In this document: in pieces, positions 7,215 to 17,268 of the stretch
How positions within the stretch are numbered: the first letter of the stretch is position 1
How the letters are laid out: each line of letters opens with the position of its first letter
NCBI GenBank assembly: GCA_902581285.1
Contig: CACHNP010000017.1
Coordinates: 1-35,520 of the forward strand
Direction: 5' to 3'
DNA from: an uncultured Gammaproteobacteria bacterium
GTDB lineage: Bacteria; Pseudomonadota; Gammaproteobacteria; Coxiellales; Coxiellaceae
Length of the DNA stretch: 35,520 bases
Notes under the pieces: generated by a model
Seen by the model: the letters and a program-made list of their open reading frames with translations, nothing else
Database searches by the model: none
What the model was told of the DNA's origin: nothing
Position numbers and translations under genes: made by a program

Positions 7215-10200
7215 ATGAGAAGAAAAAAAGACATACCATATGATTTTTATTATCAAGTTACCGAGCCCTCGGCAGGTAAGCAAGGGCCCAATGATGTGTT
7301 TAATATAGAGAATATTATTAATGGTAAAGATCCTTGGGACACTCCTTCTCTAAGAGGACAGCAGTATCACGCGAAAACACTGGTAGTCTGTCAAGGCAGT
7401 ATAGACCCTACAGAAGTATTTAGTTCGTTACATAGTATAGTGACATACTTGTCGAATGTGGGTTTTAACATTGTCATTTTTCAAAAAAGCAGTGTCCACC
7501 ATTGGAAGAGAAACAGTGACGGGGTGATAGAGAAGCAACGATGGGATAGGTTATCGGGTGAAAAAATTATAAATGTAAAAAAAAATGAAAAATACATAAT
7601 TTCGTCATTAGCACCAGCAGTACTAAAACAGAGCTCAGATCCTAAGCAAGATTTGAGTGAAACAGATAAAGAAGAATTTCAACGCGCTATAAGTCGAGAT
7701 TCGCTGGGTGAGTTTACTAAGGATGACTATACAATTTTAATCAAGATGTCATTGCCTCGCGATAAAGTCAAGGTTCTGGATAAAAAGGCTATCGCCGACT
7801 TTAAAAAATGCCAATCTAAAAAATCGATAAGGCAGGAAGATAATACTGTAGCCGGATTTTGTATGGTGACATCAGCAGACCCTCCTGTGAGTGTTCAAAA
7901 TAAAAAGGACACTGTAAAACGCATATTGGGAGAAGATAAGAAATACCATGAAGATCTTTCTCCCCAGCAATTTTTGATGAAGACAAAAATCCTAACAACC
8001 ATTGAAATTGTTGAGGTAATTGAGGGTTTAATAGAAAGAGATGAACTTCACAAGTCTCTCGTTTTAAAAAGATTGAGTACTCTCATTGAGGCAAGAGAGG
8101 ATATTATTGACTACGTAGTAAGCCTTGTTCGAGGAAAAAAACTATACAAAAACAAAGATCAAACTACAGTACATTTTAATTTGGACTGTTGGGCAGAAGA
8201 GCATGGAGACATACCTGATGATTTACACGAAACAAAGATAATAGAAATATCAAAACAAGAGTTCAGTCACAGGGTTAATAGTCTACATCTGATATATGAA
8301 ATATTGGTAAACTATCCTCATTATTGGTTGAATCTCATTCAATACCCTGAGCTTGATAATTATAGTAACTATATACTTGGAGATAACTATTGGCTTCTAA
8401 AGCGTATTTCACCAAACATACTGTCAAAAGTGGTAAAGACGTTATTCTTTGATCGGGGAGAAGACCGTGGTGCTGTAATTTTCAATTTTTATTCTCTCTT
8501 TCATCTAAATGATATTGCAGATTTACTACATAGGAACAAGTTGAATATAGAGAATTGGTTTGATATCTACAAAGACAATATTCAATACGATGGTATTGCA
8601 CTACAGTATATCATGGAAAAAAAATCGTTAGGTTTTCTTTGTTCATCAAAATGTAATACAGGCTTTATGAGTGCTATTCTGGGAAGAAAGGAGATATGTA
8701 GTTATGTATTTTCACAGGGTGTTAGTGTCATCTCTGGGAAAAGAAAATATGATGATGACGATGGTTCTGAATTAAGCGATAGATATCTTGGTGCTAAGAA
8801 ATTTTTACTTGATGTGGCTATATTATCTGATGATGATGAATACGCAATTGAGCTATTTAATTTACATCTTAGTAAGCACTCAGATTATCGTTTAGATTTC
8901 GACTCGTTATGTTGTTTGTTACGATATTGTGGAACGAAATTTTTTGCTATGGTTGCTATGAATATTACTGGGGTAGGAGAATGGAGTAAATCAAGAAACT
9001 ATCAAGATTTAGACAAGGATTCATTGAATCAATTTATAGTAGAAAACGTTAATAATGTTATGTCATATGATGAGAAGAGGTTAGATAGTCATCATATAAA
9101 TCAACTGTGGAATACTCTAGATGATAATATGAATATGAGTTTCACAAAAGTTAAAAGGAAAAGTTGGTGTCGTTCGTTCTTTAAAAAAGAAATATTGAAA
9201 TATCTCGACGAACATGATGATTCGCCTAATGCGATTGTCTTGAAAGCAGATGTGCCGTTGAGTAATGAGGGAGGAGAGTTTGCAGAGTATGAAAAATTCC
9301 ATGAACAATGGGAGCCCTCGTTGATAAAAAAGAAATCATCATCCCTTCATATTTATGATCTTTTGCAGGAAAATGATTCAGAACTGACTAAAATCGTAAA
9401 AGAAATAATTGAGGAATATATAAAAAAAGTAGGAGATACTCATCACATACTTTTCGGATTTTTTCCTTCTGGTGTTGCATTGAGTGAATGTGATGAGCTG
9501 CTTTTGAAACTTTGTGGGTCCTGTTTTAGAGATATCATATTTGCTAGTGATCGTGAAGATTTAATATTTAGGTATATTGTTATTCATCCTCATGAAATTG
9601 TTAATCAGAATTTAGAAATAAGTCATTGGATGCCGCTTGTTAGATTGCTGTCTCACTATAACTCTCGTATTGATTTTTTTGAAGGTGAGTTTGTGCGTCT
9701 GCCACATTCAGATAAAGCGGAGATAGTATTTAGGTTGTTTATATCGTGTCAAACTTTTATTGATAACAATAAGGGTGTTATACGAGATTGGGTTAATGAG
9801 TTTGCTATACAAGACCCTAAAGTAAAGGCGCTTGTTCTTAAAAAACTGCATAAGCATGTAAAAAAAAATCGTTCAATCAATAATTATATTTATTCTTTTT
9901 TTAGATTATACCTTGGCAAGAAGAATTATAGTTATGTTGATGTGATCAAGTACCTAGATATAAGTTTTTTATCATTGAAAAGCGATGAGTCATTATCCAT
10001 GTTCAACAGTCTCTCCTTGATATATCAGGTCATAACATCGCATTCTGTGCTTTCTTATGACGAGAAGCTTATGGTTTTGTCTCATTTATTTTTAGGCGCT
10101 GAAAATAAAATTAAAATGAGTAGTAAAATTTGTGAAGGTTACAAAGATTTCTTGGGCAAAAACCCAGCTTTAAGTTTGAATATGGCTATTTCTTCGCTCA

Positions 10201-13200
10201 TTGAAGGTGAGATTGATGATACTAAAAAATTAACAGTAACTCGTTGGGTTATTGATGATGTATCACACTGGAAACAAGATGAGGTTATGATCAATGTTGA
10301 AACCATTTTGAATGAGTTTGTAAATTGTGTCGATGTTGTGATTGATTTACCGTATGAGCAACAATCTATAGAGTTAGATATTCTGAACGCGATTCGAATT
10401 TTTAAATTGAAACATGATAGGTTAATACATATACAATCAATGTCTGAATATATAGAGATAACTAATGAGCTCGATTACACCTTAGACACAAGAAGGGATT
10501 TAGAATCAAAGCTAGACACACCTTATCATGATATTCAGCGTCGACTTCCTGCCAGCGTTTCTGAAAAAGAAGGTCTTTTGTATATGGCTTCTCATTCAGT
10601 ATTAAAACCACAATCAGTTTTTAATATTGATTATAAAGATACAAAAGAAACAAGCAACTATAATATGAGGCCAGTATTCAGAATTGAAGATCCTAACCCA
10701 CTTAAGAAACATTATTTGAAACAGTTACTGCATCTGTGTGTTCTAGATATTTACTCCTATGATAATTCAACTAAAAACCTAACCTTGTCGCAGAGCAATG
10801 ACTTTTTTAAGGTTGAATCATCTAAAGAAGTCTCATCTTCAATTATTGTCTCTATTGATAGTGTTGCTATGTTAAGAGAAATCTCGCCTGGTTTGTTTCA
10901 AATTCCCTTGTTGCATTTCTCTCAGGTCATCGTGCAGGCTAATGGCGGCGAGATTTTTGAGGATTCATTTGGAAGGCAATACGTTGAAACAACTAGTACC
11001 AAGATTCGTATTTGGATCTCGTTGCCACCTACTGATCAAGTAGTAGATTCTAACGCTGACTTCCACTCAGACAAGTCTGAGGCGATGATGCGATTGCAAG
11101 AATATTTTGAGAAGGCATATAAACGCCATCAGGAAAATAACATATCATGTAAAGAACGAACGGCGGTTTTTATGAGAGCACTACTTCATGAGTCTCCAAG
11201 CTTGAGTTCTCAATTTTGCATTTGCGAAAACGATACCCATTCGTTTTTACTCATCAGAAGCAATAACAGTTGGATTCGGGTGGATTTAGGTGGTAGTGAT
11301 AATTACAATATGAGATATTTTAATAATGTGATAGAAATGAAATCTGCTGCTAAAGAATTGATGAAGCCAGCTCGAACATATAAGGTGCATCCTTTTAATA
11401 AAGAATTCTCAAAAATTCAATTTAAATGTGATGAATTGTCTTTTATCCACCAATATAAATCTACTTCTCGTTATCTATTCTATAAAAATCCTCTCATAGA
11501 CACACTCGAGTCGTTGGTGCGTAAAAATAAACCAATTCATTTTAGTGTCATTAGAGAATGTATAGAAAAATATTCGAATAATTGGCGTAAAGGCTCTGCG
11601 CATAACTACATTGGGTTATTCGATGGTCTTTTAAGTCAATCAGACCTAATGCATCAACAAATCGAAATTAAAACAGGGACAGCAAAGGTTATTAAAGAAA
11701 TTGCTCTCTTGGCCATTCAGAAGCACAATAGATTAAAACCTTCCAATGATAATGTTCTTGCTCAAACATCCGCTAAGGGCGATGAATCGTCGATTACACC
11801 TGTCAGCAGAGAAGAAGATCTGTCAAAAACACCCAACTTGAATGTGGTTGGTTCATCACTTCTCTCCGAGCCCGAAGACTCGAAACCCAGTGCACAGTCC
11901 AGTGATGTTGAGTCTGACGATGATGAATCAAAACAAGTTACTGGTATTATTGACAACAAACCGCACTCAGCTACATCAATTCAGCGTTTTTTTAGAGGGT
12001 ATCGAGCTCGTGGTTTTTCCAATAAGAAATTGACTGCTGAAATGATAAAGCAAATGGCTTCCATGAAGGAGATGTTACGTGACACAAAAATCAATTCAAT
12101 TGCTCTGACTGGTGATGATCCCTGGCCTGCTGTGACTGACCCAAGAAAACGGGTGCTGTATATTCATGACGATACTAAGAGAGTATACAATGCACTTGTA
12201 AAACGTTACAAAGAGTCCGAATTTTATTGTATAGAGACTTCCTATTCATCTGATATGCCCAACTACTCACTCACCATTCATGATGATAACAAGGTCGAGT
12301 TATTAGATAAGTCCAGCTTGAAGCGTTTTCTACAACGTGCAAAACAGGATAAGTCAGATAAAATTTACATCTTGCTAATCAACTGGAGTGATCTCACACC
12401 TAAAGTACGATTGAGTCTAAACACCGTTATTGACGATAGCCATCGATCTATTCAAGGTCTACCAATACCTGATAATGTTCGCGTTGAAGGTGTGATTAAG
12501 CAATTGGGTGACGATCGCTCTTTTCTATCACGTCATGACTTTTGCTATCAAGTGCTTTTGCTTCCTCAAGTTTTTAAGCCCAAACAGGATCAAGAGAGAA
12601 AAGAAACACCATTAAAAGTTGATTTATCCCTGTGTTCGGACTGGAAGCAGGCTTTTTACGGTCGTATCCGTCTAGATGCTGATGCGTTATATTGGGATAA
12701 AAGCGTATTGATGAGCACGTTATTGTCGTCGGGTGAAGGGGTATTCGATATAGAACTGGTTAACGCATCACCCGAAGATAAAGCCGATATCCAAGCCTTT
12801 ATTCATCGTTCGAATGCTCAAGGCGGTTTTAATTTTCATGGCAAACGGATCACTTACAATGGATTAATACACTGTGATTTTTCATCTTCTATTGAGCTCA
12901 CAAGTGCAGAACGTGACTCCCCGCTAAACATAATTAGAGCCTCAAAATACATTCCTGGTTCAACGGTGATTAACACGGATTGGTTTAATAGCCTGATGAT
13001 CAATAAATGCATTGCTGACGGTTACTATTATGAAGAATTAGGTCTAATCGAGGCATATAAAGATACAACGCTAACTGTGTATTTGTCATCCTCTTTATCC
13101 GATGCGCAATGGAACACCCTTATTCGTTTAGTTAATCAACATCGAGTGACATTAACGTGCTATGCAGCAGAACACGTTGAGTTCCCTGAGTTTGTTTCAA

Positions 13201-15137
13201 GTTGTCTCGATGAGCAGACTTCCACTAGTGATACATTGACAACAAGCCCTTCCATTGGCAAGTTGCCAATCGTGTATCTCAGTAATGATGTTAAAGCAGA
13301 TAATATTTCTTGCTCAACCATTATTGATATTGATGATTATGGTTATGCTGACTTGTTTGTCGCAGTTAGTTCTGATATATCAGGATCCGTGATATCAAAT
13401 TTCAGCTCCAATCTATCCGGTGTGCTTCAAGCGTTAATTGATGGTAACGATGTTGTCCTTCGAGGGAAATTTAGCCCCGTCATGTTGAGCTATATACACC
13501 CGATCTTATCTAATGGTCAGTGTCTCGTTAACGGTGAGCTTATGCCTCTTAAGGGGCAATTGCGTCTTGTAGTTGAATACGATGACGCGGATACACCCCT
13601 TGAGTCAATGCAACAATCACTGAGTTGGCTTCCTGCTGATCAACTTGTTATCTGCGAGCATCCTGTTAAAAAGTCTGAGCCACGAGTGCATGCATACACA
13701 GAAAGCGACAGCGACAGCGATAGTAGTGACTCCTCAGTAGATAGAGAGCATGAGGTTTTTTCAATAAAACTATCTGATGAGTTTATCAATGCTAGACGAG
13801 ATAATTTAAAGAAACTGTTGAATGACAATACAACACATGGTCTCATATTAGTGGGTGAGACAGGTGTTGGTAAAAGTCGTTTGATTGAAGAATTTTTTAA
13901 TCATCATGATAATTATCATCTGTATCAGGATATTGATTCAATCGATCATTGGTTAACTAAGGCAGCTTCAGATACAGCAATATTACACGTGCTTTTTTTA
14001 GATGAGTCAAATCTTCAGGATTCTAATTTGACTCTATTCTCTAATCTGTTTGATGATGCGATTAAGCAAGAGCATAAAAAAATCCTCTACCAAGGCAAGT
14101 TGCGAAACGTGCCTAAAAACTGCAAGGTTATTTTTGCTTGTAATCCGGAGTCCTATGGTGCAGGGCGTGTCAATCAAGCGTTATTTTCACGTTATTCTAT
14201 CCCGTCGATGGAGTTTTGTGATTTCCCTAAGGACACTATTTACCATGTGATTCTAAAGCCACTTATCTCTCATATATCAGAGGATGATTTAAAGGTTTGT
14301 AAAGATTTAATACAACGCTTCATTGATAAAAAACCGGACTTTACCACTGTTAGGGCATTACAACATGAGGTCATGAAGCTTGTTTTTCCGTCTACACAGA
14401 AAGAGAGATCCGATACAGGTTCAGTTTCTGTCGATCGCAAGTACGTTGTTACACCGACCAGTCGGCCTATCTATAACGATCTCCATCAATTTTTATCGAT
14501 AAAAAGCAAACAAGTCTCAACTCCATCATTAGGCCGAATAGGTTTGAATGGATTACTGATAGAAGGGGAACCATCGTGTGGAAAAAGTGCATTGGTTGAG
14601 CACACTTTAAATGAGTTCTATGGCGTTCAGGGTGACACAACATCGCTAGAGAGTCGAGCTTGGATAAAAGTTGATGCGAGTTTGTCATTAAAGAAATTGG
14701 AAACCACCTTGATTCAGGCATTTGAGCACGGTCAAACGGTTTGGATTGATGAAATCAATAGCGTTTCCAGTTCTGGTATTGAACGTGTGCTAAATAGCCT
14801 TCTGTGTGGTCAGCACCCTAAGACAGGAAAATCAGCAAATAAACCCGGTTTCTGTGTGGTCGCGACCGCGAATTCAGCTGCGTTAGAGGGTAGAGATGTT
14901 CTTAGCCCAGCATTACAGGCTCGTTTTGAAGCGATTAAACACCCTAATTTAACCGCGAGAGACACAACAGTTATACTGGATGCCCTTATCGAGGATGACA
15001 ACTTAAAACAAACAATTGCACAATTGATACATTACTTTTCAAATGAAATCAGTTTGCGAGATATTGTTAGTAAATGGTCTCAATTGGTTGAGAAATTTGG
15101 TTCCTCTTCTAAGAGTGACACGGATTTCACGCCTTAA
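7215..15137 (+). CDS. Giant protein: transglutaminase-like triad, IQ motif and tandem AAA ATPase modules
   Basis: The product is 2640 aa counted from ATG 7215 (TTG 7152 would add 21 aa; neither has a good ribosome site). Residues 1-1250 are unrecognised, mainly helical and free of TM. At 1312-1357, CKERTAVFMRALL, then THSFLLIRSNNSWIRVDLGG, fit a transglutaminase-like Cys1312-His1342-Asp1357 triad. A Ser/Asp-rich linker precedes a perfect IQ motif IQRFFRGYRAR (1589-1599). About 1630-1780 resembles a degenerate AAA module (ILLINWSDL, then NVRVEGVIKQ) without a Walker A. An acidic run ESDSDSDSSDSS lies at 2163. AAA module 1 has GETGVGKS (K2220), FLDES (D2263-E2264) and sensor Asn2310. Module 2 has GEPSCGKS (K2457), WIDEIN (D2512-E2513) and Asn2553. 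The modules resemble the AAA_5/midasin-MoxR group. It is probably a mechanoenzyme acting on host or large bacterial complexes; the role is inferred. Confidence 0.85.
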   Translation: MRRKKDIPYDFYYQVTEPSAGKQGPNDVFNIENIINGKDPWDTPSLRGQQYHAKTLVVCQGSIDPTEVFSSLHSIVTYLSNVGFNIVIFQKSSVHHWKRNSDGVIEKQRWDRLSGEKIINVKKNEKYIISSLAPAVLKQSSDPKQDLSETDKEEFQRAISRDSLGEFTKDDYTILIKMSLPRDKVKVLDKKAIADFKKCQSKKSIRQEDNTVAGFCMVTSADPPVSVQNKKDTVKRILGEDKKYHEDLSPQQFLMKTKILTTIEIVEVIEGLIERDELHKSLVLKRLSTLIEAREDIIDYVVSLVRGKKLYKNKDQTTVHFNLDCWAEEHGDIPDDLHETKIIEISKQEFSHRVNSLHLIYEILVNYPHYWLNLIQYPELDNYSNYILGDNYWLLKRISPNILSKVVKTLFFDRGEDRGAVIFNFYSLFHLNDIADLLHRNKLNIENWFDIYKDNIQYDGIALQYIMEKKSLGFLCSSKCNTGFMSAILGRKEICSYVFSQGVSVISGKRKYDDDDGSELSDRYLGAKKFLLDVAILSDDDEYAIELFNLHLSKHSDYRLDFDSLCCLLRYCGTKFFAMVAMNITGVGEWSKSRNYQDLDKDSLNQFIVENVNNVMSYDEKRLDSHHINQLWNTLDDNMNMSFTKVKRKSWCRSFFKKEILKYLDEHDDSPNAIVLKADVPLSNEGGEFAEYEKFHEQWEPSLIKKKSSSLHIYDLLQENDSELTKIVKEIIEEYIKKVGDTHHILFGFFPSGVALSECDELLLKLCGSCFRDIIFASDREDLIFRYIVIHPHEIVNQNLEISHWMPLVRLLSHYNSRIDFFEGEFVRLPHSDKAEIVFRLFISCQTFIDNNKGVIRDWVNEFAIQDPKVKALVLKKLHKHVKKNRSINNYIYSFFRLYLGKKNYSYVDVIKYLDISFLSLKSDESLSMFNSLSLIYQVITSHSVLSYDEKLMVLSHLFLGAENKIKMSSKICEGYKDFLGKNPALSLNMAISSLIEGEIDDTKKLTVTRWVIDDVSHWKQDEVMINVETILNEFVNCVDVVIDLPYEQQSIELDILNAIRIFKLKHDRLIHIQSMSEYIEITNELDYTLDTRRDLESKLDTPYHDIQRRLPASVSEKEGLLYMASHSVLKPQSVFNIDYKDTKETSNYNMRPVFRIEDPNPLKKHYLKQLLHLCVLDIYSYDNSTKNLTLSQSNDFFKVESSKEVSSSIIVSIDSVAMLREISPGLFQIPLLHFSQVIVQANGGEIFEDSFGRQYVETTSTKIRIWISLPPTDQVVDSNADFHSDKSEAMMRLQEYFEKAYKRHQENNISCKERTAVFMRALLHESPSLSSQFCICENDTHSFLLIRSNNSWIRVDLGGSDNYNMRYFNNVIEMKSAAKELMKPARTYKVHPFNKEFSKIQFKCDELSFIHQYKSTSRYLFYKNPLIDTLESLVRKNKPIHFSVIRECIEKYSNNWRKGSAHNYIGLFDGLLSQSDLMHQQIEIKTGTAKVIKEIALLAIQKHNRLKPSNDNVLAQTSAKGDESSITPVSREEDLSKTPNLNVVGSSLLSEPEDSKPSAQSSDVESDDDESKQVTGIIDNKPHSATSIQRFFRGYRARGFSNKKLTAEMIKQMASMKEMLRDTKINSIALTGDDPWPAVTDPRKRVLYIHDDTKRVYNALVKRYKESEFYCIETSYSSDMPNYSLTIHDDNKVELLDKSSLKRFLQRAKQDKSDKIYILLINWSDLTPKVRLSLNTVIDDSHRSIQGLPIPDNVRVEGVIKQLGDDRSFLSRHDFCYQVLLLPQVFKPKQDQERKETPLKVDLSLCSDWKQAFYGRIRLDADALYWDKSVLMSTLLSSGEGVFDIELVNASPEDKADIQAFIHRSNAQGGFNFHGKRITYNGLIHCDFSSSIELTSAERDSPLNIIRASKYIPGSTVINTDWFNSLMINKCIADGYYYEELGLIEAYKDTTLTVYLSSSLSDAQWNTLIRLVNQHRVTLTCYAAEHVEFPEFVSSCLDEQTSTSDTLTTSPSIGKLPIVYLSNDVKADNISCSTIIDIDDYGYADLFVAVSSDISGSVISNFSSNLSGVLQALIDGNDVVLRGKFSPVMLSYIHPILSNGQCLVNGELMPLKGQLRLVVEYDDADTPLESMQQSLSWLPADQLVICEHPVKKSEPRVHAYTESDSDSDSSDSSVDREHEVFSIKLSDEFINARRDNLKKLLNDNTTHGLILVGETGVGKSRLIEEFFNHHDNYHLYQDIDSIDHWLTKAASDTAILHVLFLDESNLQDSNLTLFSNLFDDAIKQEHKKILYQGKLRNVPKNCKVIFACNPESYGAGRVNQALFSRYSIPSMEFCDFPKDTIYHVILKPLISHISEDDLKVCKDLIQRFIDKKPDFTTVRALQHEVMKLVFPSTQKERSDTGSVSVDRKYVVTPTSRPIYNDLHQFLSIKSKQVSTPSLGRIGLNGLLIEGEPSCGKSALVEHTLNEFYGVQGDTTSLESRAWIKVDASLSLKKLETTLIQAFEHGQTVWIDEINSVSSSGIERVLNSLLCGQHPKTGKSANKPGFCVVATANSAALEGRDVLSPALQARFEAIKHPNLTARDTTVILDALIEDDNLKQTIAQLIHYFSNEISLRDIVSKWSQLVEKFGSSSKSDTDFTP

Positions 15138-15203
15138 CTTATCATCATCGCTAGTTTTTTTTTCTTGGTGATTATATTGCAGCTTTTCTCATTTTATCAG
15201 CGG

Positions 15204-15212
15204 TGATATACT
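15204..15212 (+). promoter_or_regulatory. Extended -10 element before the ceramidase gene
   Basis: TGATATACT: TG, one base, then TATACT (15207-15212), ending 28 bases before ATG 15241. No clear -35, as is usual for extended -10 promoters. Confidence 0.4.
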
Positions 15213-15240
15213 ATTTTTTTATCATAAGCTGGACTTTATT

Positions 15241-17259
15241 ATGCGTTTACGTGCTTTTTTTATCTTTTCTTTTTTTGTCGTGTGTTTGTCTGGGTGTGGT
15301 TCTAAACAGTCTGTCCCTAAAAATGCGAGATTTAATGTGGGTGTGGGTAAATATGACATTACGGGACCTGCGGCTGAACAAGGCATGATGGGTTATGCCA
15401 TGTTAGATCAAAAAACCACGGGAATTCTTCAGCGTGATTGGGCCAGAGCCTTTATTATCGAATCACCAGACAATCATAAACAAGTGGTTTTTGTTAATGT
15501 TGACTTGGCAATGCTTTTTCAAGGGGTTCAGCAGCGTGTTTTACAACTCTTGAAGCAAAAATATGGGAACAAGTACACGGCGCAGAATGTGGTTTTATCT
15601 GCCATACACCAGCACAGTGGCCCAGGTGGTTATTCGATACACGCATTGTATAACTTCACCACGTTGGGTTTTGACAAGAAAAATTTTGAAACCATTTGTC
15701 AGGGGATTTTTAAAGCCATTTCACGGGCTCATGATGATATGCAACCAGCTACCATACGTCTTGCGGAAGGCAATTTACTCCATGCGAGTGTAAACCGCTC
15801 ACCTGGCGCTTATTTACTGGACCCTCAATCGGAGAGAGAGAAGTATAAGTACAACACCAATAAAAAAATGCTTCTATTACGATTTGATTCATTAAAAACC
15901 CATCAGCCGATGGGAATGATTAATTGGTTTGCGGTTCATGGAACGTCATTGGATAACAAAAATACGCTCATCAGTGGTGATAACAAAGGTTATGCGGCCT
16001 ACCGTTTTGAAGAGGATTTCCCGAAACAGAACTTTGTCGCTGCGTTTGCGCAAACGGATGCGGGTGATGTATCACCCAATTTGGCCGGGCATGGTGGTGG
16101 TCATGGTGCGGCTGGTCTGAAGGATGTTGAGGACATTGGTGGAAAGCAATATCGAGAAGCACAGCAATTATTTAAGCAGGCGGGTGAGGGTGAAAATTAT
16201 TTAACTGGTAGTGTTAACTATCGACAGCAGTATGTTTCAATGGGGCAACAAAATTTTGCTTGTGATGAGTTATCCGGTTGTCCATCCAGCAACATTATAC
16301 AAACTTGCCCTGCGGCCATTGGTGAGTCCATGCTCGCAGGGACCAGTGATGGCCCTGCATTCGGTAAGCAAGGGGTGACCAGTTGTGAGGGCGTGAAAAG
16401 TCTTTTACCCAAGTTTCAATGCAGTGTGATGACCAAAAAAACCATCTGCCAAGGGGTTAAGCCGATTGTACTTGAAACTAACACCCAAAATCCACCTTGG
16501 ACACCCAAAGTGATGCCATTTTCGGTCGTTAAAATTGGCAACCTAGGGATGATAGTTAGCCCGTTTGAATTGACCACCATGTCTGGACGTCGAGTGCGTG
16601 AAACACTCTTGCCCACTCTGAAACCAGTTGGTATCAATAAGGTTGTGATTGCCGGTTACGCTAATGCGTACGGGGGTTACGTGACCACACCTCAAGAATA
16701 CCAGGCTCAGCGCTATGAAGGAGCATCGGACTTGTTTGGTCCGCAATCGCTAAATGCGCAGATTAAAATCTATCGTCAATTGGCTCAATCAATGGTCGCT
16801 GGCACGCCGGCTCCAGCCAGTGTTAAGCTACCCCCCATGTTGACGTGGAATCAAATGAATATTCAGACAGGCGTAGTAGAAGATGCACCAATATTGGGTA
16901 AAAAATATGGTGATGTCTTAACACCTGCAAAAGCAACTTATCAAGACGGGGAGACGGTGACCGTGCAGTTTGTTGGCGCGCACCCACGCAATAATTATCG
17001 CACCATGAGTTCCTTTTTAGATGTGCAAGAAAAAGAAGGGCAAGATTGGAAAACGGTCTTTACCGATAACGATTGGTGTACGGATTTCCATTGGCAACGC
17101 GATGGTATTGCAGCCTCAATAGTAACAATTGATTGGCGCATTCCTGCTAATCAGAAAGAGGGTCGCTATCGTATCGTGTATCACGGTGATGCAAAATGGC
17201 TTGACGGTAAAGTTAAAGCCATTACGGGGCAGTCAGCCAGTTTTACCGTCAAACGCTAA
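15241..17259 (+). CDS. Neutral ceramidase, predicted lipoprotein
   Basis: This 672-aa protein belongs to the neutral/alkaline ceramidase family (hydrolyses the amide bond of ceramide to sphingosine and fatty acid). The nucleophile motif GDVSPN is present (Ser278). Predicted zinc ligands are visible: HQHSGPGG (His123/His125), NWFAVHG (His233), Glu443 in FELTTMSGRR, and the tyrosine cluster YANAYGGY (473-480). The C-terminal Ig-like domain of about 120 aa is retained and length fits the family. The N-terminus is a lipoprotein signal with lipobox LSGC (Cys19), so the enzyme is likely membrane-attached at the envelope. Most bacteria lack sphingolipids, so host ceramide is the probable substrate. 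It ends 9 bp from the convergent kinase gene. The ribosome site is weak. Confidence 0.93.
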   Translation: MRLRAFFIFSFFVVCLSGCGSKQSVPKNARFNVGVGKYDITGPAAEQGMMGYAMLDQKTTGILQRDWARAFIIESPDNHKQVVFVNVDLAMLFQGVQQRVLQLLKQKYGNKYTAQNVVLSAIHQHSGPGGYSIHALYNFTTLGFDKKNFETICQGIFKAISRAHDDMQPATIRLAEGNLLHASVNRSPGAYLLDPQSEREKYKYNTNKKMLLLRFDSLKTHQPMGMINWFAVHGTSLDNKNTLISGDNKGYAAYRFEEDFPKQNFVAAFAQTDAGDVSPNLAGHGGGHGAAGLKDVEDIGGKQYREAQQLFKQAGEGENYLTGSVNYRQQYVSMGQQNFACDELSGCPSSNIIQTCPAAIGESMLAGTSDGPAFGKQGVTSCEGVKSLLPKFQCSVMTKKTICQGVKPIVLETNTQNPPWTPKVMPFSVVKIGNLGMIVSPFELTTMSGRRVRETLLPTLKPVGINKVVIAGYANAYGGYVTTPQEYQAQRYEGASDLFGPQSLNAQIKIYRQLAQSMVAGTPAPASVKLPPMLTWNQMNIQTGVVEDAPILGKKYGDVLTPAKATYQDGETVTVQFVGAHPRNNYRTMSSFLDVQEKEGQDWKTVFTDNDWCTDFHWQRDGIAASIVTIDWRIPANQKEGRYRIVYHGDAKWLDGKVKAITGQSASFTVKR

Positions 17260-17268
17260 TCATGCCGC

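Noticed and set aside
12000-15000. Several open frames on both strands inside the giant gene
   Set aside because: All are shadows of the 2640-codon frame, without ribosome sites or recognisable products.
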